Positions 32,461-45,152 of a stretch of 64,000 nucleotides of DNA are shown here, in pieces. The stretch comes from Dendrophyllia cribrosa. Taxonomy: Eukaryota > Cnidaria > Anthozoa > Scleractinia > Dendrophylliidae. The DNA is taken from contig JAJLRJ010000013.1 of NCBI GenBank assembly GCA_024195265.1, positions 16,877,162 to 16,941,161 on the forward strand, in the 5' to 3' direction. Below the pieces are notes generated by a model. It had not been told where the DNA came from. It saw only the letters and a list, made by a program, of their open reading frames with translations, and did not search any database. Positions within the stretch are counted from its first letter, which is position 1, and each line of letters begins with the position of its first letter. A program made the position numbers and the translations under genes.

Positions 32461-33590
32461 TAATTAAGTTTACTGCTATTAAAGATTCCGTACCTCATGT
32501 TGCTGATCCAGACATTCAAGGAGACTATTCTTGAATCGCTTTAATAACTGGCTTATCTGATTTGGACTTGTTTGTTTTCTTTGTTTGTGTTGGAGAAAAA
32601 ATGTAAGCTTATCCTTCAGCAAACTGAATTGGTCGTTCACATTCAGAACTTTCGTTATTTCTCGCGAAGCGAGGGCCGAAGGCCCGAGCGAATCAAGGTT
32701 TATAGATTTGTCGCGCAGATTCGCGTGGGGATCGATATATAGTAATACACAAACGTACTTCCATAGCGAGCCAGATACGATGATAAAATCCGCAAGAAAA
32801 ACGCCAGAAACATGGAAAGTTGTGGTCGACCGCAGCACGATGGGAACGCCTGGAACTTTTTTGAAAAGTGGTACTACTTCATGTAAGCCTATAGGAACAT
32901 GGTAAACAAAGATAGCGGACGGAAAACGTTACGCGAACCATTGAAAGGACGTTTTTGGTTTCAAAAAAGACAAAGTGGAACGGCGAAAAGCCTCATACAT
33001 AACTCGAGATGCCACCAAAGTTTCAACCGGCGGTGCACTCTCCCCCGAGCTGCGCGAGACACGTATTTCTATTATCGTTGTAATCAAAACATTTCTCTTC
33101 AAATAAAGCGGTTCAAGCCTCTCTTCATCTACAAATTTTCATAAAACGGCTTCCAAACATACGGAAAACGTAAAAAAAGCGTTGTGTGGTGTTATGCAAA
33201 TTATAAAGTTTCGTTGATTGACAGGTTAATTGCCGCCCCTATCATCGTGAAGCTGGACTGCTCAGCTGTCAGTCACAAATTCCAACGGGGCGAACGGGCG
33301 GACCCAATTTTTCAATGTTTTTTTTTTCTGGCGCAAATAATACCGAATAATTTTTTCCTGTTTGCGCAAATTTAAGTCCCCCCCAAAGGATCTCCCAGAA
33401 GAAAACAAAAAATTATCCAAGCTATTTAGATTACTTTAATTACAGTAAACATGATGAGGTTTAATACAGAACAATTTTGAAAGCTCTACAATATATAAAA
33501 TCCTAATAGTTTAAAGTAATTGCAAGACACGTTCATTGTTTACATCTTCGTCGGCGGTGAATTTTTGCTCCCGAGGCTGTTTTGTTCCTC
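32461..33590. other. Unassigned region with a GC-rich palindrome
   Basis: No recognised gene. At 32,660-32,690 GCGAAGCGAGGGCCGAAGGC forms part of an imperfect GC-rich palindrome. An open minus-strand frame (32,838-32,479) crosses it and has no motif I recognise, so I leave it uncalled. Confidence 0.4.
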
Positions 33591-33855
33591 CAACCTCACA
33601 AAATATATATATTTTTTTATTTATTTATTTATTTATTTATGCAAAACATTTACGTAACAAGCAGATTTAAAAGGTTACAATACAAAGGAATACATGACAA
33701 GATGTTACAACAATACACTACACTAGACATTCCTAGACTGGGTTGGCATTGGCGATTTCAATTTTTGTTTATAGTCTGAAGCTGCACTAATCATTTAGTA
33801 ACTCTATATAGTAGTTAACAATATATTTTAAATTATATAATACTTATGTTTTATT

Positions 33856-36800
33856 TTACAGAGGGGATTTTTCTAGATGAAATCTACAGTTTAATTTAAC
33901 TACAAATTCCTCTAAAGATAGGTTTTTCTGTGCTAGTTTTTGGGTATAGAGGTAATATTTAGCAAAGAGGAGAGTACAGTTTAAGTTATTGGTAATCAGG
34001 TCAGTCTTGGAGGTGGAGCTCGTGCCGAAGAGAATTTCCGTTGGGGATAAGGAGAAAGAGGTGCCATTTTCTTTGTTAAACCACTTAATAACTTCCAAGA
34101 AAAACTCTTTAGACCAGTGACAATTTGAAAAAGTGTGAATAATAGAATCATTTTCGCGACAGTAAATGCAAAGCATATCATTTTTAATACCAAATAAATG
34201 CAGTTCTCTTTTTGTAACAACTATTCTGTGCAAAAGTTTGAAGTAAAATTCTCTCAGCTTGTTTTCTCTAGAAATATATTTTACACGACTGAAAAAAGAG
34301 TCAATCCGTACCATGTCTGGCTGTAAATCTCTCTCCCACTTTACGCTTGCCTTCAATACTTGCTTGTCCTTATTTATCAAAAGCCAGTAGTAATCCCTGT
34401 TTTTTAATTTAAGTAAATTTATGGTAGTATCCCGAGACAGCTGAAACTCATATTCTGAAAGAAGAATAGTTTTATCTAGGCATTTTATCCTTGCCTTAAT
34501 AATGAGGGTCTGAGGTATTGCAGATACAACTTGCATGTATGTTAGGAAATTACAACTGAGTTCGTATTTTCGGATGAATTCAGCGTAAGGGAGAATTTTT
34601 CCATCCGCCTTCAACAGATCGTGGATAAAAATAATATTACTATTGAACCAGCTCCGATAAAAGATGGTTTGACTGTTAATTCGAATTTCTTTGTTATTAA
34701 ATAGAATCAATTCCTGATCGGATTCTGGATTATAAGATGCTTTAAGTTCAGAGAAATATAGTAAGATCTGCTTGTAGAAGTTTGGGAATTTTGCCTGCTC
34801 GAGGAACTTTTCATCATAGTTACAGTGCAACAGGAATTTTAAGCCACCATATTTCTCAAAATAATAGTTTGGTATAACCTTCCAGGATTCACTGCCCATT
34901 TGGTCGTTTATTAAAAATCTCGAGATCCTTGCCAATTTGAGTGATTTGGACATAGTTTCTATGCTAGGCGCACGTAGACCTCCATTGTCGTAGTCTTGAA
35001 ACATGACTTCACGATTGATTTTGTCTTTCTTGTTTTTCCATATAAATTTAAATATCATAGAATTAACATCTTGAATGCATTTTTTAGGGATATCAAGAAT
35101 CGCAGTAGAATGAACCAGCTGCGAAATGCCAAGGCTTTTAGTTATAAGACATCTCCCAAATAGTGTAAGGTTTCGGGACTGCCAGATGCCATGAATAGTA
35201 TCTATTTTTTTAATTTTTTCTTTAAAGTTGTATTGGTCATTTTTTTTTTTCATCATAGGATATGAATATCCCTAAGGCTCTTATCGGGTCTTTTGGCCAT
35301 TGAATCCGAAAGGTGTTTTTTTGCAATACCTCCAGGGTCCCAACCACATTGCTTTTGTTTTTGATGGATTTAGTCGCAAACCTGATAGGTCACCAAAGTC
35401 ATTCAATCGTACAATAGCTCTTTGCACGGTGTCCGTGTCCTTGCAAAAGAGAGTGGTATCATCAGCGAATTGGCCTATTTTAAATTCTTTCCTAAAGATA
35501 GTTATACCATGTATTTCCTTGTCTTGTCTAATCTTACAAGCTAGTAACTCAACTGCAAGAATGAATAAATAAGGGGACAAAGGGCAGCCTTGCCTCACTC
35601 CTCTTGATAGCTTGAAGTAGTTGGTACAAAAGCCATTGTTTAAAACTGCACTTTCTGAATTTTTGTAAAGAGTGGTTATCCATCGTTTGATATTATCACC
35701 AAAATTAAATACCGTAATTGTCTTCTGGATGAAATCCCATTCAATAGTGTCAAACGCTTTACGAAAATCAAGTTGCAGAAGTAACCCCGGAATGTTTTGA
35801 AGTTTTGTTTGCTCAAGAATATCATTGATCTACCTGACATTTTGACCTATATACCTCCCTTTTATGAAACCTGTTTGATCTGGATTAATTAAGTGCGTCA
35901 AAACTTTTTCTATTCTCCTGGCTACAATTTTGGATGCAATTTTGTAGTCCATGTTAAGTAAAGTTATCGGTCGCCAGTTTGCGAGATCAGCTAGGTCTGA
36001 ATCTTCCTTTGGGACTAGAGTAACTACACCTCGCTTTTGAGAGATTGACATTTCGCCTTCTTTAAATGCTGCGTTGAAACAATCGACTAAGTCTTGTCCC
36101 AACAAGTCAAAGAAACAGTTATAGAACTCCCAGGTAAATCCGTCATCTCCGGGAGATTTTCCACTTGCGAACGTCCGCAAAACATCACTACATTCCTTAA
36201 GAGTGATTTCTCCCAGTTCGTCTTGTTCCGTATTTTGGAGTTTCGGTATTTCAAGATTTGACAAAATTTTCAAATAATCTGCTTTTATCCTCTACATGGT
36301 TTGACGTATATAAATCTCTATAGAAATTTTCAATTTCCAATAATATGTCTTCTTCTTTGGAAATATTATCTCCATCTGGCCGTTTCAGTTCTTTAATTAC
36401 TTTTTGGTTATAGTTCCGCTTTTCTAGATTAAAGAAATATTTTGTTGGTTTTTCACCTTGCTCAGTCCATCTAGCTTTACAACGAAGAATTGAACCTTTT
36501 CCCTTGTTTTCATATAAGAAATGAAGTTCCTGTTTTAATCGAGTATATTCCCGTTGCTGAGTTTCGCTTGTATCATCTACATCGACATTTTGAGAGAGGA
36601 GATTGTCGAGCTCCTCTAATCTGTCCCCCAGGTCTTGTTCCTTTATACGAAGCTTTTTTTGTTTGTTTTTGGAATAAGGGATTGTAAGCGCTCTTATTTC
36701 CATTTTGATAAGTTCCCACTTTAACCTTTTGTCTTCCACATCCGAGTATTTATTTATTATGTTAGGATATTTTTCTTTTATAAGTTTTTTATATTCTTCA

Positions 36801-37558
36801 TCTTCTACAAGAGAATTGTTGAATTTCCATAGACCCGGTCCACGTCTTTTTTTCGTAACATTCAAACTAAGTTTTACTGCTTTGTGATCAGGAGCAATAG
36901 AGACTTTTGTACCTATGTGAGACACACATTTGATTAAGGATTGAGCAATAAGAAAGAAATCGATTCGCGAGCTGAGATTGAGTGCCTTGGACTCATAAGT
37001 GAAACTCAGTTTGCTCGGATTTTGTTTTCTATAGATGTCAACAAGCTCAAGTTCTCTCATCATTGATATAAGATTGTTTCGATAAGTATGTGGCTTCCAC
37101 GCCGCCCCACCTATTTTGTCAATGGCATAAAGAACAACATTCCAGTCACCTCCTATAACTAGGTTCCCAATATCAGTATTGGACATTAAATATTCATGTA
37201 GAGAATGCAAAAATTCATTCTGCTGTTGTAAATTGTTTGGAGCATAAATATTACATACAGATAAGTCGCCTGCTTCAGAAGTTATGTCCACTGAGACAAT
37301 TCTCCCATTTTGGTCTTTGTTGAAGTTGTTAACCGTCTGACCATATAAGGGGTTAATTAAGATACAAACACCTCTGCTATGAATTGAGCCGTGTGAAAAG
37401 AAAATGTCACCTTCCCACTCACTCCTCCAAACTGTTTCATCACCTGGTTTTGAATAAATTTCTTGCAAAAAGTAAAATAAACAATTCTGATCTTTCAAAA
37501 ACCTGAAAATACTTCTTCTTTTAACCTGATTTCTTAACCCTCTGACATTTAATGACAT
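33856..37558 (-). pseudogene. LINE ORF2: endonuclease and reverse transcriptase
   Basis: Starts at 37,558 with MSLNVRGLRNQVKRRSIFRF, the start of an AP-like endonuclease; VIGGDWNVV and the SRIDFFL and APDHKAV motifs complete the active site. A linker (RWTEQGEKPTKYFFNLEKR) leads to RT with SPGDDGFTWEFY, PDQTGFIKGRYIGQN, RQGCPLSPYLFIL and the catalytic FADDTTLF at about 35,460. The C-terminal part includes a Cys-His cluster (CIYCRENDSIIHTFSNC), common in this group. Lesions: a frameshift near 36,260, an in-frame TAG near 35,832 and a frameshift near 35,270. Length is about 1,230 codons, near normal. Confidence 0.9.
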
Positions 37559-37889
37559 GACACTTAAATCACCCTGGTAGGCTATAGTGGCAAATATAGA
37601 GCTTAAAGCCAGGAAAAATGCAGCGAGAAATGGTACTCATTTGGTTTGATTGAATAAAAATTGAATTTTCCCCAGTGGATACAAAAAAACACACACATAA
37701 AAATACAAAAACATGGTACATATAATATGTGGTCGCAGCATTTCTAGCGCTATGGTACTGATTCGATGAGTTAGTATTGATCCATGCTCCCTGAAAAACG
37801 AAGTTTCCTAGAAAAAAAAAAATTTTATGGCGATATATAAGTAGGTCAAAGCTGCAAAATAAGGTCGAAGATAAAACTGATCTCTATTA

Positions 37890-38559
37890 TTACAAAACCA
37901 GGGTTCCATTTACATACAGTTTATCTGGCTCCGATGCGCTAAAGTAGGCCCTGCTTCCTTGCTTCTTAGCAGCTTTTAATTTTGGTAGCATTAAACGTCG
38001 TCTGTCGATGAGCTCTTTTGGCAAGTCCTCGTAGATTACGAAATTTGTTCCTTTCAGTTCCTTCGCCTTTTTACGCACCAGTTCACGATCAGTAAATCGA
38101 AGAAATCTGGCCAAGATCGGACGGGGATTATTGCTGATCTTTCTCCCATTTCTGTGCACTCTTTGACACTCGATTTCCCTCGCGTCCTCAATGTGTAATT
38201 TTTCCTCCAGAAACTTCCACAGAACTTGACGTGTGTCTTCCGCTCCTTCGCCATCGACGTCCTCATTTAACTCCACAGGGATGTTCACAAATTTGAGGTT
38301 CTCTCTCCTACTGTAGGCTTCTAAATACAACAATTTTTGGTTTAATAAACTAGTCTCAAGCTTGTATTGTTTTTAAATTATTTATATCCTCGTCCGCCTG
38401 TTCAACGGAGCCGTTCAAAAATTCTACACGCCTCTCTAGCTTGCGAGTGAGTTTGTCGGTCTCATCGTGTTTCACTTTAAGTTGTGTGATCTCACCATGT
38501 AGAGTACTCACATTGCTCTCCAGTTTGGAAACCGTTGCATTTACTTCTTGTAGTTTCAC
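37890..38559 (-). pseudogene. LINE ORF1: coiled coil plus RRM-type RNA-binding protein
   Basis: The first part (38,559-38,356) is a heptad-rich coiled coil (VSKLESNVSTLHGEITQLKV). After a one-base shift near 38,350 the frame continues YLEAYSRRENLKFVNIPV, then VHRNGRKISNNPRPILARFL and KKAKELKGTNFVIYEDLPKE, the RRM and C-terminal domain pattern of L1-type ORF1 proteins (Transposase_22 family). Confidence 0.85.
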
Positions 38560-38595
38560 TTCGATCCTATCTAGCTTTTCCTTATATAGTTTTGG

Positions 38596-39450
38596 TGGGG
38601 GTAAACTATAAAACGAAGACCCTAATAAATTTTAAAGATTTGAACGTTTTTAGTGTGTTTGGTTGCCCGGGTGTATTTTTCTAGTGTATCAAATGATTTT
38701 TGACGTACGCAGAGTAATATCGCTGCCAATGTTGCCAATTTCGTTATCTTGTTCATTTGGGTATAGACTGCGACAAAGACCTTTAAATCTTCGTCTTATT
38801 GTTTTCTTGCTATTGGGGTTGCTTTAGTTATCCGCAAACGGTACATTTAAGAGCGCTGCCTCCTAATAAGCCTCGTAGTTACAAGTTGAAAAATTCAATT
38901 AAGGAGGTGCATGAGCTGTTGTAGTTTCGTGATCGGTCTTAAAAGTGTCAAAGGGGAACTAACAATTAGTAGAAATAGTTTTCTCAGCTTCTTAACGAGG
39001 GTCTTCGTTTTGTAGTTTGACCCGGCCTTTTCTACAAAACGAAGACCTTATCAATAAAGTGAATTTCGCAGCCTCACAAAGCTTTTTAACGAGGGTCTTC
39101 GTTTTGTAGTTGGACCCGGCCTTTTCTACAAAACGAAGACCTTATCAATAAAGTGAATTTCGCAACCTCACAAAGCTTTTTAACGAGGGTCTCCGTTTTG
39201 TAGTTTGACCCGGCCTTTTCTACAAAACGAAGACCTTATCAATAAAGTGAATTTCGCAGCCTCACAAAGCTTTTTAATGAGGGTCTTCGTTTTGTAGTTT
39301 GACCCGGCCTTTTCTACAAAACGAAGACCCTATCGATAACGTGACTCTTGGCTATGAGGAATTGTTTTATGAATGTTTTATGTCATTTTTACATTAGTTC
39401 TATATGGGTCTTCGTTTTTCGGTCTTCGGTCTTCGTTTTGTAGACACCCG
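38596..39450. mobile_element. MITE-like element built from 94-bp hairpin units
   Basis: Outer ends: ACTATAAAACGAAGACCC on the left and GTCTTCGTTTTGTAGACACC on the right. Inside, about four copies of a 94-bp unit start at 38,995, 39,089, 39,183 and 39,277. Each unit contains GGTCTTCGTTTTGTAG, a 16-base spacer and the exact reverse complement CTACAAAACGAAGACC. One unit differs by a C for T in the arm. It is non-coding and lies against the LINE 5' end. Confidence 0.8.
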
Positions 39451-39689
39451 CATACTTTTTGTTATTCTCCATTTAAAAAGCATTAAAAAGGAGTGAGCGA
39501 ACAAAAATAATGCTCAGTGGCATGTAAACATTTACACACATCATTTCTATGATAAAAATTTTTATATACGCACGGGGATGCATGCTCGTGCTATTGAATT
39601 AGATTGGGCGAATTTCCTATCTATGTTATAAAGGATCTATTTCCCTATATACTGTAAGAATCCTAACATTATTCAGAAGAGAACTTCCG

Positions 39690-40126
39690 CAATGATAGAG
39701 GGAGCAGAAACTAAAGGGGATGGTATTTTACAAGAGGTTTACACGTTGTTTCGCGACAGATTCTTGTCTCAAAGCGACTGAGGTAGTGAGCACACAATTC
39801 CAATTCTTCCAAACCTGTTAGCACCCACAACTGCTGATGTCATGTCATATGGACACGCATAAGTTGAGCTGATAGGAAAGCATTTCTTCAGTGAAGAAAG
39901 GGGTCAACAGGAAAGATTGAAAGCTGAATGGGGGAAGCTAAAGTATAACATCTTGGACTGGAAAATTAAAATACCAACAGCAATCAAGGAAGGTACCACA
40001 AAGCCTAAGAGCACAGAACAGCTGCCAACTCCAACGGAATGGTGCTTGTCCAGAGTTACCCAGATGTGGTGTGCCTTTGGCCCATTGTATCCTTGCATCT
40101 CCAAGATTGCAGAAATCGACTTGGCA

Positions 40127-40158
<32 letters not shown>

Positions 40159-40252
40159 TGCATGTAAAATCAAACTTATAAAGAAAAGGCTTGGAAGTCA
40201 GCTAAAGAACGATCTACTGAATTCTCTTCTGCACATCAGTCTAATGGTCCAA

Positions 40253-40283
<31 letters not shown>

Positions 40284-40510
40284 GAGAAGAGTGGTTAAGA
40301 AGAGGAAGAAGGTTGCACTCAAAACAATTAAGCTATTCCAAAGAAGCGGCTTCACAAACACAACACAATGAAGAGCCTGCGGTTACATTTAGCCTGGCTG
40401 ATACTGTCACACAAACAGAGCAGGAAGATTTAGCTGAGCAGGAAGAAGATCAAGAGGCACTGGCAGCAAAGATGTTCTATTTAGATGACAAGGCTGACGA
40501 CAGATAATCT
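39690..40510 (+). pseudogene. hAT-type transposase remnant (C-terminal dimerisation region)
   Basis: From 39,917 the frame gives QERLKAEWGKLKYNI, a central EWCLSRVTQMWCAFGPLYPC, and PVSNAWPERGACKIKLIKKR followed by LLNSLLHISL, matching the C-terminal hAT dimerisation signature. Upstream (39,690-39,916) the same protein is broken by stops (GDGILQEVYTLFRDRFLSQS). An acidic tail follows to 40,506. Only the last third of a normal hAT protein is present, and no TIRs were recognised. Confidence 0.68.
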
Positions 40511-41356
40511 GATGAGAAACAGAAAGTGAAGTGGGTAATAGTGGATTGGAAGAGGATGTTGATGACTACTTGTAAACAGACAGTACACTGAACAGCTGTA
40601 AAAATGAACAAATATAACAGTACAAGTTGTGTTGTTTTATTGATTCTCTCAGTATAGAAACACTTGATCGTTTAAAAACGAACTTGATCAAGCTCAAGTT
40701 TTAAGAGCTGTTATATACAAAATTTCACTGATTTTCACATTAAATTCTCGTCTTCCTAAATAACTAGTTTTCGCATACTAAAACGGATCATTTTTTCTAT
40801 TTGATTGTTAAAGAAGCTTTTCACTTGACTCTGCTGATAAGGTGATTGAAAACGCAGCATTTATAATTACAAATTTGAAGAAAAAAATTAGTACGGGTAA
40901 ACGTCATAATTTGGACTGTTTTTCAAATGATAATGCCGTATGGATCTGGTCTGGATGTTATACCCCAGATTTGAAGTATGAATGTTATTGTTATTTTGCA
41001 AATGGTTTCAGAAAGTTCTTAAGCCACAGGTCAATACGAAATGGTTTCAGAAATTTCTGAAGCCACAAGTTAGTTTGCAAATGCTTTCAGAAATTCTGGT
41101 TACAAGAACTGAATAAACACAAGACAGAGACTTTGCAAAATAACTTTTTGTATTCATCGTATTACGATTAGTATCACTAAAATTGGACTGAACATAAGGT
41201 ACATGTAGCCCTGTCAAGCAAAAAAGTATCATTCAAACAAACTCTTCTTTACTGCTAGAACAAAACTTGAAAACCTTGATTTGGTTCAGGGTGAATTGTG
41301 TGACCGCTAATCATGGTTTATCGAGGAAACTGGTAAGATACAATGTTTCAATGAAA
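40511..41356. other. AT-rich non-coding stretch
   Basis: No gene recognised. Around 41,005-41,100 there are three diverged copies of a GCAAATGGTTTCAGAAATT-like motif about 38 bp apart. Confidence 0.45.
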
Positions 41357-42429
41357 CAATTGAAGGGCTCTGGGTATATCCAGCCTATGTTGCTTTTGAG
41401 GTTGTTTTTTATTTTTCTCGCTCGGATTTTTCCATTTTTGGCATGTGAACAACAAATTAGCTGCAAAACATTGTTCAGATTTTTTTCTGTTGTTTTTTTC
41501 CGTTGCTTTCAAGAATTAACGTCTGCAAAAAAAAAATTCTGCATGTCTCTGCTTAATTTTTACTTCAGATGGCCAAGTTTGCGCCCGTACCACTGAATCC
41601 CGCTCAAGAAAAAATAAATCCCAAAGTTTGTTCTCTTAAAATCGCTTCATTTTTATCACCAATAGTCAGCCACTTAGATTCGCGCCATCTCCCTTATCCT
41701 TATCTGCCACTGTCGCAAAGCATGTTGGGATATCAATGGCGGAAACAAAAACAAAATGTCCACCAAACGAAATATGGAAAATATTATAAGTCTGAAAGCA
41801 CTTCGGATATCGGGCATTTTGACCATGACATGGGATGAGAAATGGCCCACAACTCACAACGCTGCCCCTTTTCTGATCCGAAATAATTCCAGACTTTCCC
41901 GCCAGCTCGTCTTGCTGCACCAAGGCCGTTTCAACCTCGAGTGCTGAAATAATGGCACTTGGGATACAAGGTTTGACAAGGGACACGACTCTTTGAGAGG
42001 TGCCAGAGACTTACGGATTTCCAGACTTGATGTCCTTCAATCACCGGACGGGCCTTAAACATATTGGCTTATACGCAGGCTAAAGACGGTGTTTGCCATA
42101 GCGAGCTTGCGATCGATAAGCGAGCCAGGCATGCAAAAACAATGATATTTTCGTTCATGTCGTTCGCACAGTTCAGGAGTATTGCGGTCACATATTCTCA
42201 CGGCCAATCTGCTGTAATAGCGTCGAAATTACGCTCTGAATGTAAACCACCACCAGACGGCCAGAACTCTGCTTTTTTCAGGTGAAATTAGTCCAGTTTC
42301 TTGGGATTAGTGCAAATTCAACAAGGGTTTGTGATATTATTCATTGTACGATAAAATTAGGCAAATCTGAGCGAGAAAAAAAAGTTCAAAAACCAACATA
42401 GGCTGGTTATGCCCTGGGCCCTTCAATTG
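41357..42429. mobile_element. 1.07-kb MITE with long TIRs
   Basis: The left end CAATTGAAGGGCTCTGGGTA and the inverted right end CAATTGAAGGGCCCAGGGCA stay similar for about 75 bp (AACCAGCCTATGTTG on the right, ATCCAGCCTATGTTG on the left, then TTTTTCTCGCTC on both). The interior has no convincing coding sequence. The exact target duplication is unclear. Confidence 0.8.
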
Positions 42430-42862
42430 TTACAACGGTAGTAATTAATCGGGCTGCTTGGCTGAAAGCTAAACCTGCCTGATTAACTAAGTCAGTTGTG
42501 ATTCTAAGTCACTTATGGACAGTGTTCTAGAAAATTCTTTTTGAAGTGTCTTTAAGATGAGAGAGTAAAAATATTGATAGGCTGAGTGGCATGCGTAAAG
42601 GGGGATTGGCTCTCATCGACTCCTGAAAGCGTTTTTCTTTATAGTCAATCGAAGGATATCATGAAACAACTTTAGACTTTATCAAAGGCTCTTGGCGTGC
42701 TTTTGATAGAATGAAAACCCATCTTCAGGCCACGATAGATCTCCATAGTAGATTTCATCTACTTGATGTTATACCATCGGGCAAAAATGAAGGCGCTCTT
42801 GTCTAGTAGTAAAATGGGGCTTTAAGGGTTTAGATTGTTATTTGGTTTAGTATTGAAATGTG

Positions 42863-43030
42863 ACCTCTCATGCAAAAACATACATTAATGGCTAATGGCC
42901 ATTTTAACGCTTTAAACATTCGTTCAACCCGTTCAACATTCTGTTCACTTTTTAACAAAAGCCATCCGTTAATCTCATACCATAAGGAACTTTAATGGTA
43001 AACCTAATCCGTTAGTTTTTAGCCACAAAG
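42863..43030. mobile_element. Fragment related to the 43-bp repeat MITE family
   Basis: Begins TGTGACCTCTCATGCAAAAA, close to the reverse complement of the terminus seen at 12,780-12,800, and includes CGTTCAACCCGTTCAACATT. It is short and lacks a regular array. Confidence 0.5.
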
Positions 43031-43195
43031 CGTTTTAACGACTTACATTATCCGCCACATTTTCCTGTATTTTCAGGTACCTTTGTGGATATTTTTAAGC
43101 TCTTTATTGACAGTAATATTGGGCAACAACAATGATACCGAAGCACATGTTTTTCACAAGTTTTGTTTGGGCTCTACAAAATCACACAATTATAG

Positions 43196-43460
43196 GCAAA
43201 GTAAGTGATAGTTTCCCTTGGATGCCATATTAAACGAGCTGAAATGTGCAGACTACTATGGCGTGTCTTGTTACAAATAGGAAAGTATTATATAAGTGAT
43301 AGTTTCCCTCAAAGCTTCCAGCAACGAACTGAAGTACAGGCTGCTATTGCGTGTCTTGTTACACAAGGAAAAGTAAGTGATAGTTTCCCCTTGATGCTTC
43401 GATAAACAAGCTGAAATGTACAGATCGACCGCTATTGCGTGTTTTCTATTACAGAGAAAA
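43196..43460. repeat. Three imperfect copies of an about 90-bp unit
   Basis: The motif AAGTGATAGTTTCCCT recurs at about 43,203, 43,294 and 43,376, each followed by a diverged GAACTGAAGTACAG and GCGTGTCTTGTTACA. The unit is non-coding and directly precedes the DIRS-like remnant. Confidence 0.65.
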
Positions 43461-44745
43461 TCAGCCCCACGGTTGACGACGACCTAGCGAAAATTGTTCG
43501 AGCCTGATAAACGACAAATTACCAAAAACGAAACTGGGTGAGCTTACCAAAAAATATTCCAGGCCAGAAAACTGAGTTTCTAGTGGCTCCAAAGACAAAC
43601 AAGGATGTTTGGAACCAGCTTTGAGAAAACACCAAAAAGGCAGATAATGGAATGCAGAAGTGCCAGAAAATGTTCACGAGTTCAATGTATGCAATTCTTC
43701 AGGCATGTAAAGGGGCATCAGGTGCAGTAAGAGACAACCTCCTGCATGCTTTGGTATTATCCTTTTCTGGAAATAGAGCTAAACATTAGATACAGAGAGC
43801 TCTCGAGACCAGATCTTAACACGCAATACAGTGTATTATGCAATGCTTCAACATTAATCACCGCAGAATTGTTTGGAGATGGTGTTAGCAAAGAAATTGA
43901 TGAGGTGTCAAAGGCCAACAAGCTGGGCAAAAAAAATTGGCAACCCCAAAGAGAAACCATGGTTTGCGTTTCCATCCTTATGGAGGATACCAGAGTGATG
44001 GTTCTGCATCTACATGTACTATGGCTAAAGGGGGCTATTCTGGTAGAAGTTTTACTAGATCTCAGTCTTTTTTAGGCGAATGCAGAATCAATCACATAAG
44101 GCCAGGATTTAAAGCTGCCTCATACACAAAGACAAGCCACAATTAGAAACCTCTCAACAGGTTGATCATATCAGCGTGATAAATAAGATTTTGAATGCTC
44201 AGCAACCATTTGTAGCAGGGCAATTGAGATACTGTTTGCACGAATGGCAACAAATTACCTCTGATTCATTACCAATGAGCACAACTTTCCACCAACTCAA
44301 CAGCAGACTATCGATAAAGAAATTGAAACCTTTTTACAAAAAGGGATCATTGAACTGACAGCTTCTGAACCTGGTGAGGTTATTTCACCAACTTTTGTGA
44401 GGCCCCAAAAAGAACCAGAAACTTTTAGGATTATATTTAATCTTAAATTACTTAATGAAACAGCCACCTATCACAAGTTCAAAATGGATACTATTGAATC
44501 AGCCATACGACTCATAAAGCAAGACTGTTTTATGCCTTCTATAGATTTGAAAGATGCATATCATTCTGTGCCTATTGCACCAGCCTACAGAAAATGTCTC
44601 AAATTTGTTTGGCGTGATAGATTTTTCCACAAAAATTAAGATTGCACAATGTATATGTAAAACTTCAAGTTCTTGTGTGACTCGGCGCCCAATATTTATA
44701 CAAACTACAAAGTATGATGCGACCGGCTGCTACGCGTGGATCGCC
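43460..44745 (+). pseudogene. DIRS-like retrotransposon remnant: gag-like region and reverse transcriptase
   Basis: A degraded region (43,460-44,100) contains RPENCEFLVAPKTNKDVWNQ and LLHALVLSFSGNR. RT begins near 44,200 (AGQLRYCLHEWQQIT) and continues in another frame with ITELTASEPGEV-like text, FVRPQKEPETFRIIFNLKLL and CFMPSIDLKDAYHSVPIAPA then KFVWRDRFF. The FVRPK, NLK-LN and SIDLKDAY-SVPI set is typical of DIRS/Ngaro-type RT. It is broken by multiple frameshifts and stops, and ends before the catalytic YxDD box. Confidence 0.72.
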
Positions 44746-45152
44746 GACCAACTTTCGAATTTATAGGCGCAACAGTTCAATGATCTCCAAATACAAATGA
44801 TCCTTTTTGCTTTCCAACATTTTAAAACTTTCAAAACGCTTCATTTCTTTTTTTTAATAAGTCTCCACATTGTGTCTCGTTTTTAGAGACCAATGTTACA
44901 TCACGAAATTTCACGTGATCTGTAAACTGATACCAATGGAATGAATGCTGTTTTTTTCGTTACGTTTTCGGCGTTTCAGTTGGGTTGAAGTGTTTGAACT
45001 TTCAGCTCGTTTAGGGATTATTTTTCGCTTGGAAAAAGGACAATATCGAATTCTTTACTTTGCTTTCAAAAGGATTTCAAAAGAATATCAAGATATGAAC
45101 TTTAAATGGACTTAGAGTTATTTGTGTAAACATTAGCAACGAACAGAAGATT
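44746..45152. other. Non-coding left flank of the large inverted-repeat element
   Basis: No gene or repeat recognised. Sequence outside 45,153 has no counterpart outside 62,563, which sets the left boundary of the large element. Confidence 0.45.

Larger units (their letters stand above)
33600..38580 (-). mobile_element. L1/Tx1-like non-LTR retrotransposon (LINE), nearly full length
   Basis: The minus strand carries ORF1 (38,559-37,890) and ORF2 (37,558-33,856), followed by about 250 bp of 3' UTR and a terminal simple repeat, (AAAT)n on the minus strand, at 33,606-33,645. The two-ORF layout with a coiled-coil ORF1p, an AP-type endonuclease and RT fits the L1/Tx1 group. The 5' end is near 38,580-38,600, abutting another element. 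It is broken by about five frame changes or stops. Confidence 0.88.

Noticed and set aside
32479..32838. Minus-strand frame of 119 codons
   Set aside because: No recognisable motif and it crosses a GC-rich palindromic repeat; evidence too weak for a gene call.
41666..41986. Minus-strand frame of 106 codons
   Set aside because: Lies within the 1.07-kb MITE and has no domain motif; most likely non-coding interior.
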